Shown one piece after another: positions 1-5,590 of a DNA stretch of 5,800 bases. The position numbers and the translations under genes were made by a program. This DNA is from Eubacteriales bacterium (lineage in GTDB: Bacteria; Bacillota; Clostridia; Peptostreptococcales; Anaerovoracaceae): positions 1 through 5,800 of the forward strand of contig JAQUXD010000104.1 of the NCBI GenBank assembly GCA_028692535.1. The letters are read 5' to 3'. Numbering within the stretch: position 1 is the stretch's first letter; each line of letters opens with the position of its first letter. The notes beneath the pieces were generated by a model, which saw nothing but the letters and a program-made list of their open reading frames with translations, had not been told where the DNA came from and made no database searches.

Positions 1-647
1 CGAACAAGCTCTTCTTCACTCAATGTATTAAGGACATGCAAAGTCAGTTGCAAACCCACATGTCCCAGCAAAGAACTCCGCGCCGGATGGATCTCCAGCT
101 CCAGGATTCGATAATCGCCCTGATTCAATGATTCCACAAGTGGATTCACTGCTTCGGAGCCATTGATTTCCATATAAAAATTAAACAGTCGATGCTTCCC
201 CATTCTGCGGTTTTCCATGCGCGAGAGCAACGCTACCGTCACAAGGGAAAGTGCGGTACCGATCAATGCGCCGGAGTAAAATCCGATTCCACAGGCCAGT
301 CCGATGGCGGCCATACACCACAAGCCCGCGGCCGTAGTCAGCCCTTTGACTTTAGCAGTGCTTTTGACCAGTATGGTTCCGGCGCCCAGAAAGCCGATGC
401 CGGACAGTACTTGGGCACCGACTCGAAGCGGGTCCGTGCCCAGTCCCAGTACTTCTGTGGCATACAGTCCCACCAACACAGCCATGGTTGAGCCTACACC
501 CACCAAGATGTGTGTTCGAAATCCGGCCACCCTTCCGTGACTCTCCCGTTCCATGCCAACAAGTCCCGCCAGAATCGCTGCCAATAGAAGGCGAAACAGG
601 ACAGAGATCAGATTAAAATCTCTCAGCAGTGCCATCCATTCATTCAT
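1..647 (-). CDS. MgtC/SapB-family membrane protein (C-terminal end cut by window edge)
   Basis: Integral membrane protein of the MgtC/SapB family. 215 codons are visible with no stop before base 1; family members are usually about 220-230 residues, so little is missing. Residues 14-60 carry the family signature (LAAILAGLVGMERE, then GRVAGFRTHILVGVGS). Residues 76-124 carry RVGAQVLSGIGFLGAGTIL and KGLTTAAGLWCMAAIGLACG, the most conserved block. Hydrophobic segments fall near residues 14-31, 47-68, 79-95 and 105-142. A soluble ACT-like C-terminal domain starts near 155. The ATG at 647-645 is chosen because GGGAGGG (655-661) sits 7 nt upstream; the gene overlaps the end of the preceding hydrolase gene by 8 nt, which implies translational coupling. 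In Salmonella and mycobacteria MgtC supports growth at low magnesium and inside macrophages, and Salmonella MgtC acts on the F-type ATP synthase. The role in free-living or gut anaerobes is not established. Family assignment is firm; function is open. Confidence 0.92.
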   Translation of the reverse strand, partial: MNEWMALLRDFNLISVLFRLLLAAILAGLVGMERESHGRVAGFRTHILVGVGSTMAVLVGLYATEVLGLGTDPLRVGAQVLSGIGFLGAGTILVKSTAKVKGLTTAAGLWCMAAIGLACGIGFYSGALIGTALSLVTVALLSRMENRRMGKHRLFNFYMEINGSEAVNPLVESLNQGDYRILELEIHPARSSLLGHVGLQLTLHVLNTLSEEELV

Positions 648-1572
648 AATCCAGCCCTCCCGAGGCAGGTGATGCCCTGCTCACGATCGAAAACTCCCGG
701 AAAGGATATTCAACGATGGCAGTTCCATCCTCCAAATAGACATGTCGGAGATCCACCGTCAGTCCTTCCATTACCTTTCCGTTCAGAATACTGCGGAACG
801 CATCCGCAGCTTCTTTGATTTTAAAGGGCGCCGCAATCAGCTCGTTGTGTGAGCAATACAACGCCTTCACTTCTTGGATCCGGGATTGGATTCGTTCCAT
901 GGAATTCAGGTACGCATTCAGATCGGAACGTCCGAATTCCGGACAGTCAAAATGCGCATATAACGCCGCTTGATAAAACATATCTCCGGTAAAAAGGCTC
1001 CCATTGGTTCGATCCAGAAGCATCATGCTGTCCGGAGAATGGCCCGGGGTATGAATCACTTCCAGTATTCGTTCTCCAAGGTCGATCAGCTGACCGTCCC
1101 GGACTGATCGGATTCGGTAAGGCGGCACAAAAAATGTTTCCGGGTCGAGCCCTTCGGGATATCCGCCAATGAACATCTCCGGACTCAGCTGATCGGCAAA
1201 AAGCCCGTGGGGCGCGCCTCTTTCCGCGGTATAGTGCGCCTGAGGGTCATCATAAGCCAGCACATGGTCAAATCTGTGATTGCATCCGATGTGGTCAAAA
1301 TGCGAATGACTGTTCGCTGCTATGATTTCACCGGGATAAAGCTCCCGGGCAACTTCAGTGATATCAAAAAAACCTTCTCCAGTATCCCACAGAAGCGCTC
1401 TTTGGCTTCCGATGATCAGAAATGAATTGACCTCTTGGCAGTGCTTGGGTTCGGTGATGGCAAACACCTTTCCGGGCAATCGATACACACGAAACCAGTC
1501 AGAATGACAATCCAGCTCCACTTGTTCATATTTTGAATAATAAGGTCTTGGATACTTCTCCTGAAAACTCAT
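640..1572 (-). CDS. metallo-beta-lactamase-fold hydrolase (glyoxalase II-like), substrate unknown
   Basis: 310-residue, probably cytoplasmic, dinuclear-metal hydrolase of the metallo-beta-lactamase superfamily. No signal peptide or membrane segment is seen. The full metal-ligand set is present: HSHFDH at 89-94 (the HxHxDH motif, with His89, His91, Asp93, His94), His178 in HTPGHS, Asp197 in LFTGD, and His242 in CSHNE. The strand/turn LLWDTGEG at 60-67 is typical of the fold. The N-terminal ~45 residues and the ~65 residues after His242 flank the core; the tail is not a domain I recognise. The start at 1572 is supported by AGGAGG (1578-1583) 5 nt upstream. The stop overlaps the ATG of the MgtC-family gene by 8 nt, so the two are probably translated together. 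A promoter with its -10 inside the upstream palindrome (1611-1639) likely drives the pair. The motif set fits hydroxyacylglutathione hydrolase-like, lactonase-like or other thioester hydrolases; the sequence does not decide among them. Confidence 0.93.
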   Translation of the reverse strand: MSFQEKYPRPYYSKYEQVELDCHSDWFRVYRLPGKVFAITEPKHCQEVNSFLIIGSQRALLWDTGEGFFDITEVARELYPGEIIAANSHSHFDHIGCNHRFDHVLAYDDPQAHYTAERGAPHGLFADQLSPEMFIGGYPEGLDPETFFVPPYRIRSVRDGQLIDLGERILEVIHTPGHSPDSMMLLDRTNGSLFTGDMFYQAALYAHFDCPEFGRSDLNAYLNSMERIQSRIQEVKALYCSHNELIAAPFKIKEAADAFRSILNGKVMEGLTVDLRHVYLEDGTAIVEYPFREFSIVSRASPASGGLDYE

Positions 1573-1585
1573 GGCATCCTCCTGG

Positions 1586-1628
1586 AAAAAAACAGAGATT
1601 TGTTATGTACAATATAACAAATCTCTGT
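1586..1628 (-). terminator. intrinsic terminator after dedA (15-bp perfect stem plus T-tract)
   Basis: On the minus strand the arm ACAGAGATTTGTTAT (1628-1614) is followed by a 7-nt loop (1613-1607) and the perfect complement ATAACAAATCTCTGT (1606-1592), then six further T (1591-1586). It lies 28 nt after the dedA stop and has the form of a Rho-independent terminator, although the stem is A/T-rich except near its base. The T-tract ends only 2 nt before the ribosome binding site of the hydrolase gene, so read-through would go straight into that gene. The palindrome also overlaps the predicted promoter of the hydrolase unit and could double as a protein binding site. Confidence 0.8.
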
Positions 1629-1639
1629 AGCTGTGTCCA
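1611..1639 (-). promoter_or_regulatory. predicted housekeeping-sigma promoter of the hydrolase-mgtC unit
   Basis: On the minus strand TGGACA (1639-1634) matches TTGACA at 5 of 6 positions. After a 17-nt spacer, TATATT (1616-1611) matches TATAAT at 5 of 6. The expected start point is near 1604, inside the downstream arm of the terminator palindrome. Such a transcript lacks the upstream arm and would not form the terminator hairpin, so it can proceed into the hydrolase gene after a leader of about 30 nt. This is read from sequence only; the spacing and matches are good, but no start site is known. Confidence 0.6.
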
Positions 1640-1655
1640 TGTTGTGTGCGTTGTT

Positions 1656-2159
1656 TCACAACTCGAGCACCTGGGCGCCTAAAAAGAAGCCCGCAGCCAT
1701 CAATGTACCGTTCCAAAGGGCGATGCCGGCAGCAGAAGCTGTCAAATAGGTTTTCATGTCCACTTTTGCCGCACCTGCGGGGAAACAGATCAACGTCCGA
1801 ATGACCGGTATCAGTTTTCCCACAAATACCGCACAGAATGCCTGTTCTTGCAGACGGTGCTCAAAACGGGAGATTTTCTCTCCGATGGCAGGTCTTTTTG
1901 TTTTTATTTTTACGATCAGCAAGTCCTCTCCGACATATCCGATCGCATATAGTACAAGGCTTCCGACAAGGCCGGCCAGAATCGACAGCGTCCATGCCAG
2001 CAAAAAGTTGCTTTCGGAATAGGCGACCCATACGCCGGTCGCCGGCAGAATGACCCCAGCCGGGAAACCGGGCAAATTCAAATATTCCAGAAAAACGACA
2101 ACGAATATGACGATCATTCCCTGTTCATCCAGAAATTGAAGTATCTGCCGCGCATCCAT
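1656..2159 (-). CDS. DedA/VTT-domain membrane protein (compact form)
   Basis: 167-residue polytopic membrane protein of the DedA (SNARE-associated/VTT) superfamily. The signature blocks are in order. Residues 25-35 are EYLNLPGFPAG, the conserved Glu plus Pro/Gly re-entrant region. Residues 62-78 are AGLVGSLVLYAIGYVGE, the G...G....Y..G pattern. Residues 112-135 run from FVGKLIPVIRT to AGAAKVDM, with Pro118 and Arg121, ending at a membrane-proximal Met. Some DedA proteins recycle undecaprenyl phosphate across the membrane or affect proton-motive force and drug tolerance; which applies here is unknown. The protein ends soon after Trp149, so the last helix seems short compared with the more usual ~200 residues. 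The ATG at 2159 is chosen because everything upstream in frame lies inside thiT and lacks DedA character; an AAGGGG stretch inside the end of thiT is the likely ribosome binding site. The thiT stop is 2 nt away, so the two genes are co-transcribed and probably translationally coupled under the TPP riboswitch. Confidence 0.9.
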   Translation of the reverse strand: MDARQILQFLDEQGMIVIFVVVFLEYLNLPGFPAGVILPATGVWVAYSESNFLLAWTLSILAGLVGSLVLYAIGYVGEDLLIVKIKTKRPAIGEKISRFEHRLQEQAFCAVFVGKLIPVIRTLICFPAGAAKVDMKTYLTASAAGIALWNGTLMAAGFFLGAQVLEL

Positions 2160-2161
2160 GA

Positions 2162-2755
2162 TCAGATCCCCTTCTTGCGTGCCTCCTGCTGCCGAAACAA
2201 CATGGGCGCCTTTTGATACAGCGCTGCCATCGCCGCTACGGTGATAATGGTTTCCGGCAGCATATAGCTGCCGTTGTAGATCAAAGAAAATGTCACTGCG
2301 CCAAACCCGTCCTCTGTCAGAGAACCCCAGATTAAGAACCCTGAAACGAAGGAGCAGAGAAAACGGATAAAACACACGGCGAATGTCCCGAAGGTGACGC
2401 TCTTCCACGTCCTTTTTTCACCGAGCATATGAGAAAACCCGTCAGCCAGGCCCAGCAACGTAAATGCTAAAATGTAATCCAACAGGACGGCCCCCACGAG
2501 AGCTGTCGCGGTTCCGGCCGGCGGCGCGTACACACCACCCAGAAGCATCTGGAGCAGGCTGTTGGCAAAGCCGGCAAGCAACCCCCAATTTGTGCCGTGC
2601 CTGAACGAAATCAGGATGAACGGCAGCATGGAAACCGCTGTTACAGAACCTCCGTTGGGCATTCGGAACAGCTTGAACTGCGCGAGCACGGTCCCTACGG
2701 CGATCAAGATCGCACATTCGGCCAGTATCCGCACCTTCGAATCATTTGTACTCAT
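2162..2755 (-). CDS. thiT: ThiT, thiamine-binding S-component of an ECF transporter
   Basis: 197-residue membrane protein that binds thiamine from outside and docks on the shared EcfA/EcfA'/EcfT energising module, which is encoded elsewhere. Hallmarks seen: a helix-1 AxxxA docking motif (AILIA, 15-19); the ThiT loop MPNGGSVTAVSMLP at 32-45; LDY at 92-94; the R..C...SG...WG stretch at 131-144; and YNGSYMLPE at 160-168. About six hydrophobic helices are evident and the length fits the family. The ATG at 2755 is chosen because a perfect AAGGAGG (2764-2770) lies 8 nt upstream; an in-frame ATG at 2800 falls inside the riboswitch terminator and is rejected. A TPP riboswitch just upstream supports a thiamine ligand independently. 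One oddity is Ser135, where the related R..CH..SG motif usually has a His that contacts thiamine in the Lactococcus protein. dedA follows after 2 nt. Confidence 0.94.
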   Translation of the reverse strand: MSTNDSKVRILAECAILIAVGTVLAQFKLFRMPNGGSVTAVSMLPFILISFRHGTNWGLLAGFANSLLQMLLGGVYAPPAGTATALVGAVLLDYILAFTLLGLADGFSHMLGEKRTWKSVTFGTFAVCFIRFLCSFVSGFLIWGSLTEDGFGAVTFSLIYNGSYMLPETIITVAAMAALYQKAPMLFRQQEARKKGI

Positions 2756-2785
2756 AGTATGAGCCTCCTTATATGTGTTGTACAT

Positions 2786-2818
2786 AAAAACAGCGCGCAC
2801 ACCACAAGGTGCACACGC
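2786..2818 (-). terminator. riboswitch-controlled intrinsic terminator upstream of thiT
   Basis: On the minus strand GCGTGTGCACC (2818-2808) pairs with GGTGTGCGCGC (2803-2793) over 11 positions, three of them G-U, around a TTGT loop. It is followed after TG by five T (2790-2786). The terminator lies between the TPP aptamer and the thiT ribosome binding site (2764-2770), where the expression platform of an OFF switch is expected. An A/T-rich hairpin with one mismatch at 2826-2848 sits between aptamer and terminator and may be part of the switching fold. I could not identify a long, convincing antiterminator by eye. Confidence 0.85.
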
Positions 2819-2857
2819 CGGATCTCGAACAATTCATTGAATTCTTCGACACTTATG

Positions 2858-2928
2858 CTCCCTACGCCGGTATAACCCGGATCAGGTTAAAAGAGTTTGA
2901 TCTCAGCCGCACAGCGGCACCCCTGTTT
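2858..2928 (-). ncRNA. TPP riboswitch aptamer (thi box)
   Basis: Read on the minus strand, the segment holds the conserved thi-box elements in order: AGGGGTGC; a very short P3-type hairpin GCCGC-TGT-GCGGC; GCTGAGA (2907-2901); AACCTGATC (2888-2880); the P4/P5 region CCGGGTTATACCGG; and GGCGTAGGGAG (2868-2858). These match the pyrimidine-sensor and pyrophosphate-sensor helices of the TPP class. Binding of thiamine pyrophosphate is expected to favour the terminator at 2786-2818 and so shut off thiT-dedA when thiamine is plentiful. The ends of P1 are approximate. Confidence 0.96.
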
Positions 2929-2941
2929 CTATGTCAGATTT

Positions 2942-2969
2942 ATTATATCTCATCGCCCCGAAATGTCAA
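2942..2969 (-). promoter_or_regulatory. consensus promoter of the thiT-dedA operon
   Basis: On the minus strand a perfect TTGACA (2969-2964) and a perfect TATAAT (2947-2942) are separated by 16 nt. The expected start near 2935 lies about 10 nt before the riboswitch aptamer. The -35 box is only 35 nt after the stop of the grdC-grdD fusion gene. A promoter this close to consensus is expected to fire strongly, leaving control to the riboswitch. Confidence 0.9.
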
Positions 2970-3004
2970 GGCAAAAGCCATCCTTTTCGACGTATATGAA
3001 TGCT

Positions 3005-5527
3005 TCAGCGAACATATCCCTTATCGCGGAGGATTATTGTCGCCTGCTCGATGCGCGCTTCGTTGAGCATCAGTACGGGACCTGTGCAACCCATGCCGGA
3101 TTCCGCATAGATTCCTTCCGCCCAAAGCGCTTCCACCGCTGCGTCCAGTTCCATCACTTCGATGCCATGGATCTCTTCGGTGCAGGTTTCTCTGGGGGGA
3201 ATTATAATTGATGCGGCTGTCGATACTCCTGTCTGACTGCGTTGCTTCATTTCGTCGATCAACGTATTCAATCCGGCCTTTTTGGCTTTATCATATTCTT
3301 TGTGTGCGATGGCAAGAAGATCTCCTGTGACCGTCTGTGCCGCATATTCGATGGCGTTGGCAATCACAGTTGCGCCGGAAGCCCTGGAGACGATCAAGAT
3401 GCGTTTATCATAGCCCTTGCCGATGCCGGGGCCATATCCGTATCCAATGGATTCAATGCCCCCGCCCGTGGTAAACGCAGACAGCATCTTCATCATCAGG
3501 TTGCCGGTGAGCGTATCCATGACCATCACATCGGCAGATCCCTGCAGCAGATCATTGCCCCGCATCAACACACCGCCGTCAGCTCTGGCCGAATCCGCAA
3601 AACGAATGGCATATCCCCTTTCGGACAGGATTTTCAGAATGCGCTCACACTGCCTGCCGCCCATCACATTGGCAATGCCTACCGTAGGCTCTGTGATACC
3701 ACAGGTTTTTGCCGCAATGATACCGGCGATGGCGTTGCGCACCATGGCTTCGGTTCGATCCGTTGCCGAAGTGCCGGTAGTTGTGGCCAGGAACATCTCC
3801 CGCCCCAGGGCAGGTGTCTGAATACGGCCGACGGTCGCCACCCCGACAGGAAATGCATAATGGGCTGCCACCGCCGCGTCGATCTCTCCGGATTTCAGCA
3901 TTTCGTCCATTCGATCCAGGCAGGCATCTCCTTCGATCAAAAATGCCTGGTACCCCTTCTTCCTTGCAGTATCCACTGCGGAACGAATCATTTCCGTTCC
4001 CAGTTCCGAATCCGGTACGGCTACGCCGATCACGGGCAGATCGGTGATCAATGCAGGCGCAACCACAGCGGAAGGCGATTCCTTCCTGGTGTTTTTCTGC
4101 ATAAAGAATGATATCCCGTCAAACTGGTTGGTCATGCGGCCCAGGAAAAGCGATCCTTTTCCGATGATCATGGCGTTTACAGTACGTCCGGCCAGCATGC
4201 TCTCCCGTGCAAATCCCAGATAAGGAACCCCGGATGGAATGTGTCCCTGGGTCGGTGCGAAACCCCGCAATCCGTGCTTTTTAACAAAAGCCGGCAGCTC
4301 TGTCCGTTCCAACTGTCCGAGCTTGACGCCCAGGGCGGCGATCATTTTGTAGTTCGCTTCCGGCACGTCGCCGGCGCCTGCAGGCTTTGTGATGTCCGGA
4401 TTTTGCATCTCCGGAGAATATTTATCCACGTCGGTGATTTTCATGCCTGCCGCCGTCAGCGGATTCGTTACAAGAGATTCGATGACAGCCTGTGGCGAAG
4501 ATCCGGTCCCGACGGTGTGTCGTCCTATGATATCCAAATTGATTTCCGGATTGATCCCGTCGTTTTCCGAAATCAGCGCAGCAAAGCCGCCCAGGCAATC
4601 TTCCAAAATAGGCAGTCCCTTGCGAACGTGATCTTTGCCGTTCATGCCGAGCTTGGCCGTGCAGCCGCCTCCTGCAACGATCACATTTTGAAACGCTCCG
4701 GACTTGACCAAAGACGCGGCTTCCACGATGGCGTGGGCAGGGCCTGCGCAAAAGGCTCTCGTATCGGATCCGGTGGCGTTCAGCAGTCCGGCGATCTCCG
4801 CCGCCGCCTTGGCAAAGTTGCCGCCGCCCCGCTGATTCATGTCTCCGCAAGCTTCTTCGCTGCAATCGATCACATAGTCTACTTCGGTAGGATCGATGCC
4901 GCTTTGCCGGAGCAAATGAAGAATCGTGAGCACTTCGGATGCTTTGGAGACCAGATTTTCAAAAATGACATGAGCGCTCAGGTTCACATCCACATCGTGG
5001 GCCCGTTTGACGTATCCAACCAGCTGATCGCCCACAATAATAGGCTGCGCGTGCTCCCGTTCCACTTGTTTGCGGATAAGTTCGGAATCCTCCCCTTCTT
5101 TGATCAAAGCATGCATGGATTGAGTGATGAGAGGATGCGCTTCCAGCTTTAGCTTAACATTTCGAACAAATTCCCTGTCCAGATGAACCAGATCAAAAGC
5201 GTCGCAAATCTGCATGAGTACAGCGAACTCATCTTCCGGCATCACTTCTCCGAAAGGTCCGAATCTGGAGGGATTCTCCACCTTTTTATCAAACCAGGGC
5301 TCCTCGATCACCGATAATTCTTCGATGGACAGATTTCCGATGTAGGTCTGATTCGGCGGATAAGCCAAACAGTCTTCGTATGAACGGATGTGTCCCGGAA
5401 GTTCCTTCAGATACTCGGAGTCGGGATTGACGCTCCGTTCCGTCGTCTGGGTCGTTCCGTGGTGCATCAGCATGCCGGGCACGTGAACGAGGACATAGCC
5501 GGTCCCTTTTAAGACACTGTTGTTCAT
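3005..5527 (-). CDS. GrdC-GrdD fusion: both subunits of reductase component C in one polypeptide
   Basis: 840-residue cytoplasmic protein of the glycine/sarcosine/betaine reductase. Component C takes the carboxymethyl group from selenoprotein A, forms an acetyl-cysteine thioester and releases acetyl phosphate. Residues 1 to ~478 are GrdC-like (beta subunit, distant FabH/thiolase fold): RSVNPDSEYLKELPGHIRSY at 31-50, DCSEEACGDM at 221-230, FCAGPAHA at 259-266, and GKGSLFLGRMTNQFDG at 456-471. Residues ~497-840 are GrdD-like (alpha subunit, PlsX-like): HYAFPVGVATVGR at 556-568, TTTGTSATDR at 582-591, GNDLLQG at 657-663, GYGYGPGIG at 695-703, and GMGCTGP at 811-817. Cys814 aligns with the thiol that forms the acetyl thioester in Eubacterium acidaminophilum GrdD (Cys359). 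Separate GrdC (~510) and GrdD (~385) total about 60 residues more, so the GrdC tail and GrdD head are replaced by a short linker. The ATG at 5527 is chosen for AAGGAA upstream and the GrdC-like N-terminus; an in-frame ATG at 5587 would run through the intercistronic hairpin. grdA lies 63 nt upstream. No terminator follows the gene. Confidence 0.93.
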   Translation of the reverse strand: MNNSVLKGTGYVLVHVPGMLMHHGTTQTTERSVNPDSEYLKELPGHIRSYEDCLAYPPNQTYIGNLSIEELSVIEEPWFDKKVENPSRFGPFGEVMPEDEFAVLMQICDAFDLVHLDREFVRNVKLKLEAHPLITQSMHALIKEGEDSELIRKQVEREHAQPIIVGDQLVGYVKRAHDVDVNLSAHVIFENLVSKASEVLTILHLLRQSGIDPTEVDYVIDCSEEACGDMNQRGGGNFAKAAAEIAGLLNATGSDTRAFCAGPAHAIVEAASLVKSGAFQNVIVAGGGCTAKLGMNGKDHVRKGLPILEDCLGGFAALISENDGINPEINLDIIGRHTVGTGSSPQAVIESLVTNPLTAAGMKITDVDKYSPEMQNPDITKPAGAGDVPEANYKMIAALGVKLGQLERTELPAFVKKHGLRGFAPTQGHIPSGVPYLGFARESMLAGRTVNAMIIGKGSLFLGRMTNQFDGISFFMQKNTRKESPSAVVAPALITDLPVIGVAVPDSELGTEMIRSAVDTARKKGYQAFLIEGDACLDRMDEMLKSGEIDAAVAAHYAFPVGVATVGRIQTPALGREMFLATTTGTSATDRTEAMVRNAIAGIIAAKTCGITEPTVGIANVMGGRQCERILKILSERGYAIRFADSARADGGVLMRGNDLLQGSADVMVMDTLTGNLMMKMLSAFTTGGGIESIGYGYGPGIGKGYDKRILIVSRASGATVIANAIEYAAQTVTGDLLAIAHKEYDKAKKAGLNTLIDEMKQRSQTGVSTAASIIIPPRETCTEEIHGIEVMELDAAVEALWAEGIYAESGMGCTGPVLMLNEARIEQATIILRDKGYVR

Positions 5528-5531
5528 GATG

Positions 5532-5545
5532 CGAAATTCCTTTCG
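5532..5545 (-). promoter_or_regulatory. small hairpin presenting the grdC-grdD ribosome binding site
   Basis: The minus strand reads CGAAA-GGAA-TTTCG, a perfect 5-bp stem capped by a GNRA-type tetraloop, 4 nt before the ATG at 5527. The Shine-Dalgarno bases (AAAGGAA) are in the loop and upper stem, so folding would modulate ribosome access. The stem is A/U-rich and probably weak alone, but it could stack near the larger hairpin at 5552-5578. Confidence 0.5.
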
Positions 5546-5551
5546 TGGTGA

Positions 5552-5578
5552 GCAGGGGGTGGCATCACCACCCCCTGC
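5552..5578 (-). promoter_or_regulatory. strong intercistronic hairpin between grdA and grdC-grdD
   Basis: The minus strand reads GCAGGGGGTGG (5578-5568), loop TGATG, CCACCCCCTGC (5562-5552). This is a perfect 11-bp GC-rich stem located 12 nt after the grdA stop. No T-tract follows, so it is not a standard intrinsic terminator. A hairpin here could protect the 3' end of a processed grdA message from exonucleases, or pause or partly stop polymerase, and so set the ratio of GrdA to GrdC-GrdD. Confidence 0.8.
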
Positions 5579-5590
5579 ACTGTGCATACA

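Noticed and set aside
192..540. Plus-strand frames of 99 and 78 codons
   Set aside because: They are antisense to the mgtC-family gene, whose own frame is open throughout and carries strong family motifs.
2160..2408. N-terminal extension of the DedA frame up to an ATG at 2408
   Set aside because: The extra 83 codons lie inside thiT in another frame and show no membrane or DedA features; the ATG at 2159 next to the thiT stop is the sensible start.
2756..2800. Longer thiT start at 2800
   Set aside because: That ATG lies in the riboswitch terminator stem, while the ATG at 2755 has a perfect AAGGAGG 8 nt upstream.
2970..2979. GGC-TTTT-GCC hairpin as a terminator of the grd operon
   Set aside because: It has only three base pairs and no T-tract, so it is too weak to support a terminator call.
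3242..5152. Long plus-strand open frames (289 and 303 codons at 3242-4111 and 4241-5152)
   Set aside because: They lie antisense to the grdC-grdD fusion gene, have low-complexity Arg/His/Gly/Ser-rich translations with no family motifs, and lack good ribosome binding sites. They reflect the codon composition of the minus-strand gene.
5552..5578. Intercistronic grdA hairpin as an intrinsic terminator
   Set aside because: The stem is strong, but no T-tract follows on the minus strand and the next gene starts 25 nt later.
5528..5587. Longer grdC-grdD start at 5587
   Set aside because: The added 20 residues would be encoded by the intercistronic hairpin and do not resemble GrdC; the ATG at 5527 has its own ribosome binding site and a GrdC-like N-terminus.
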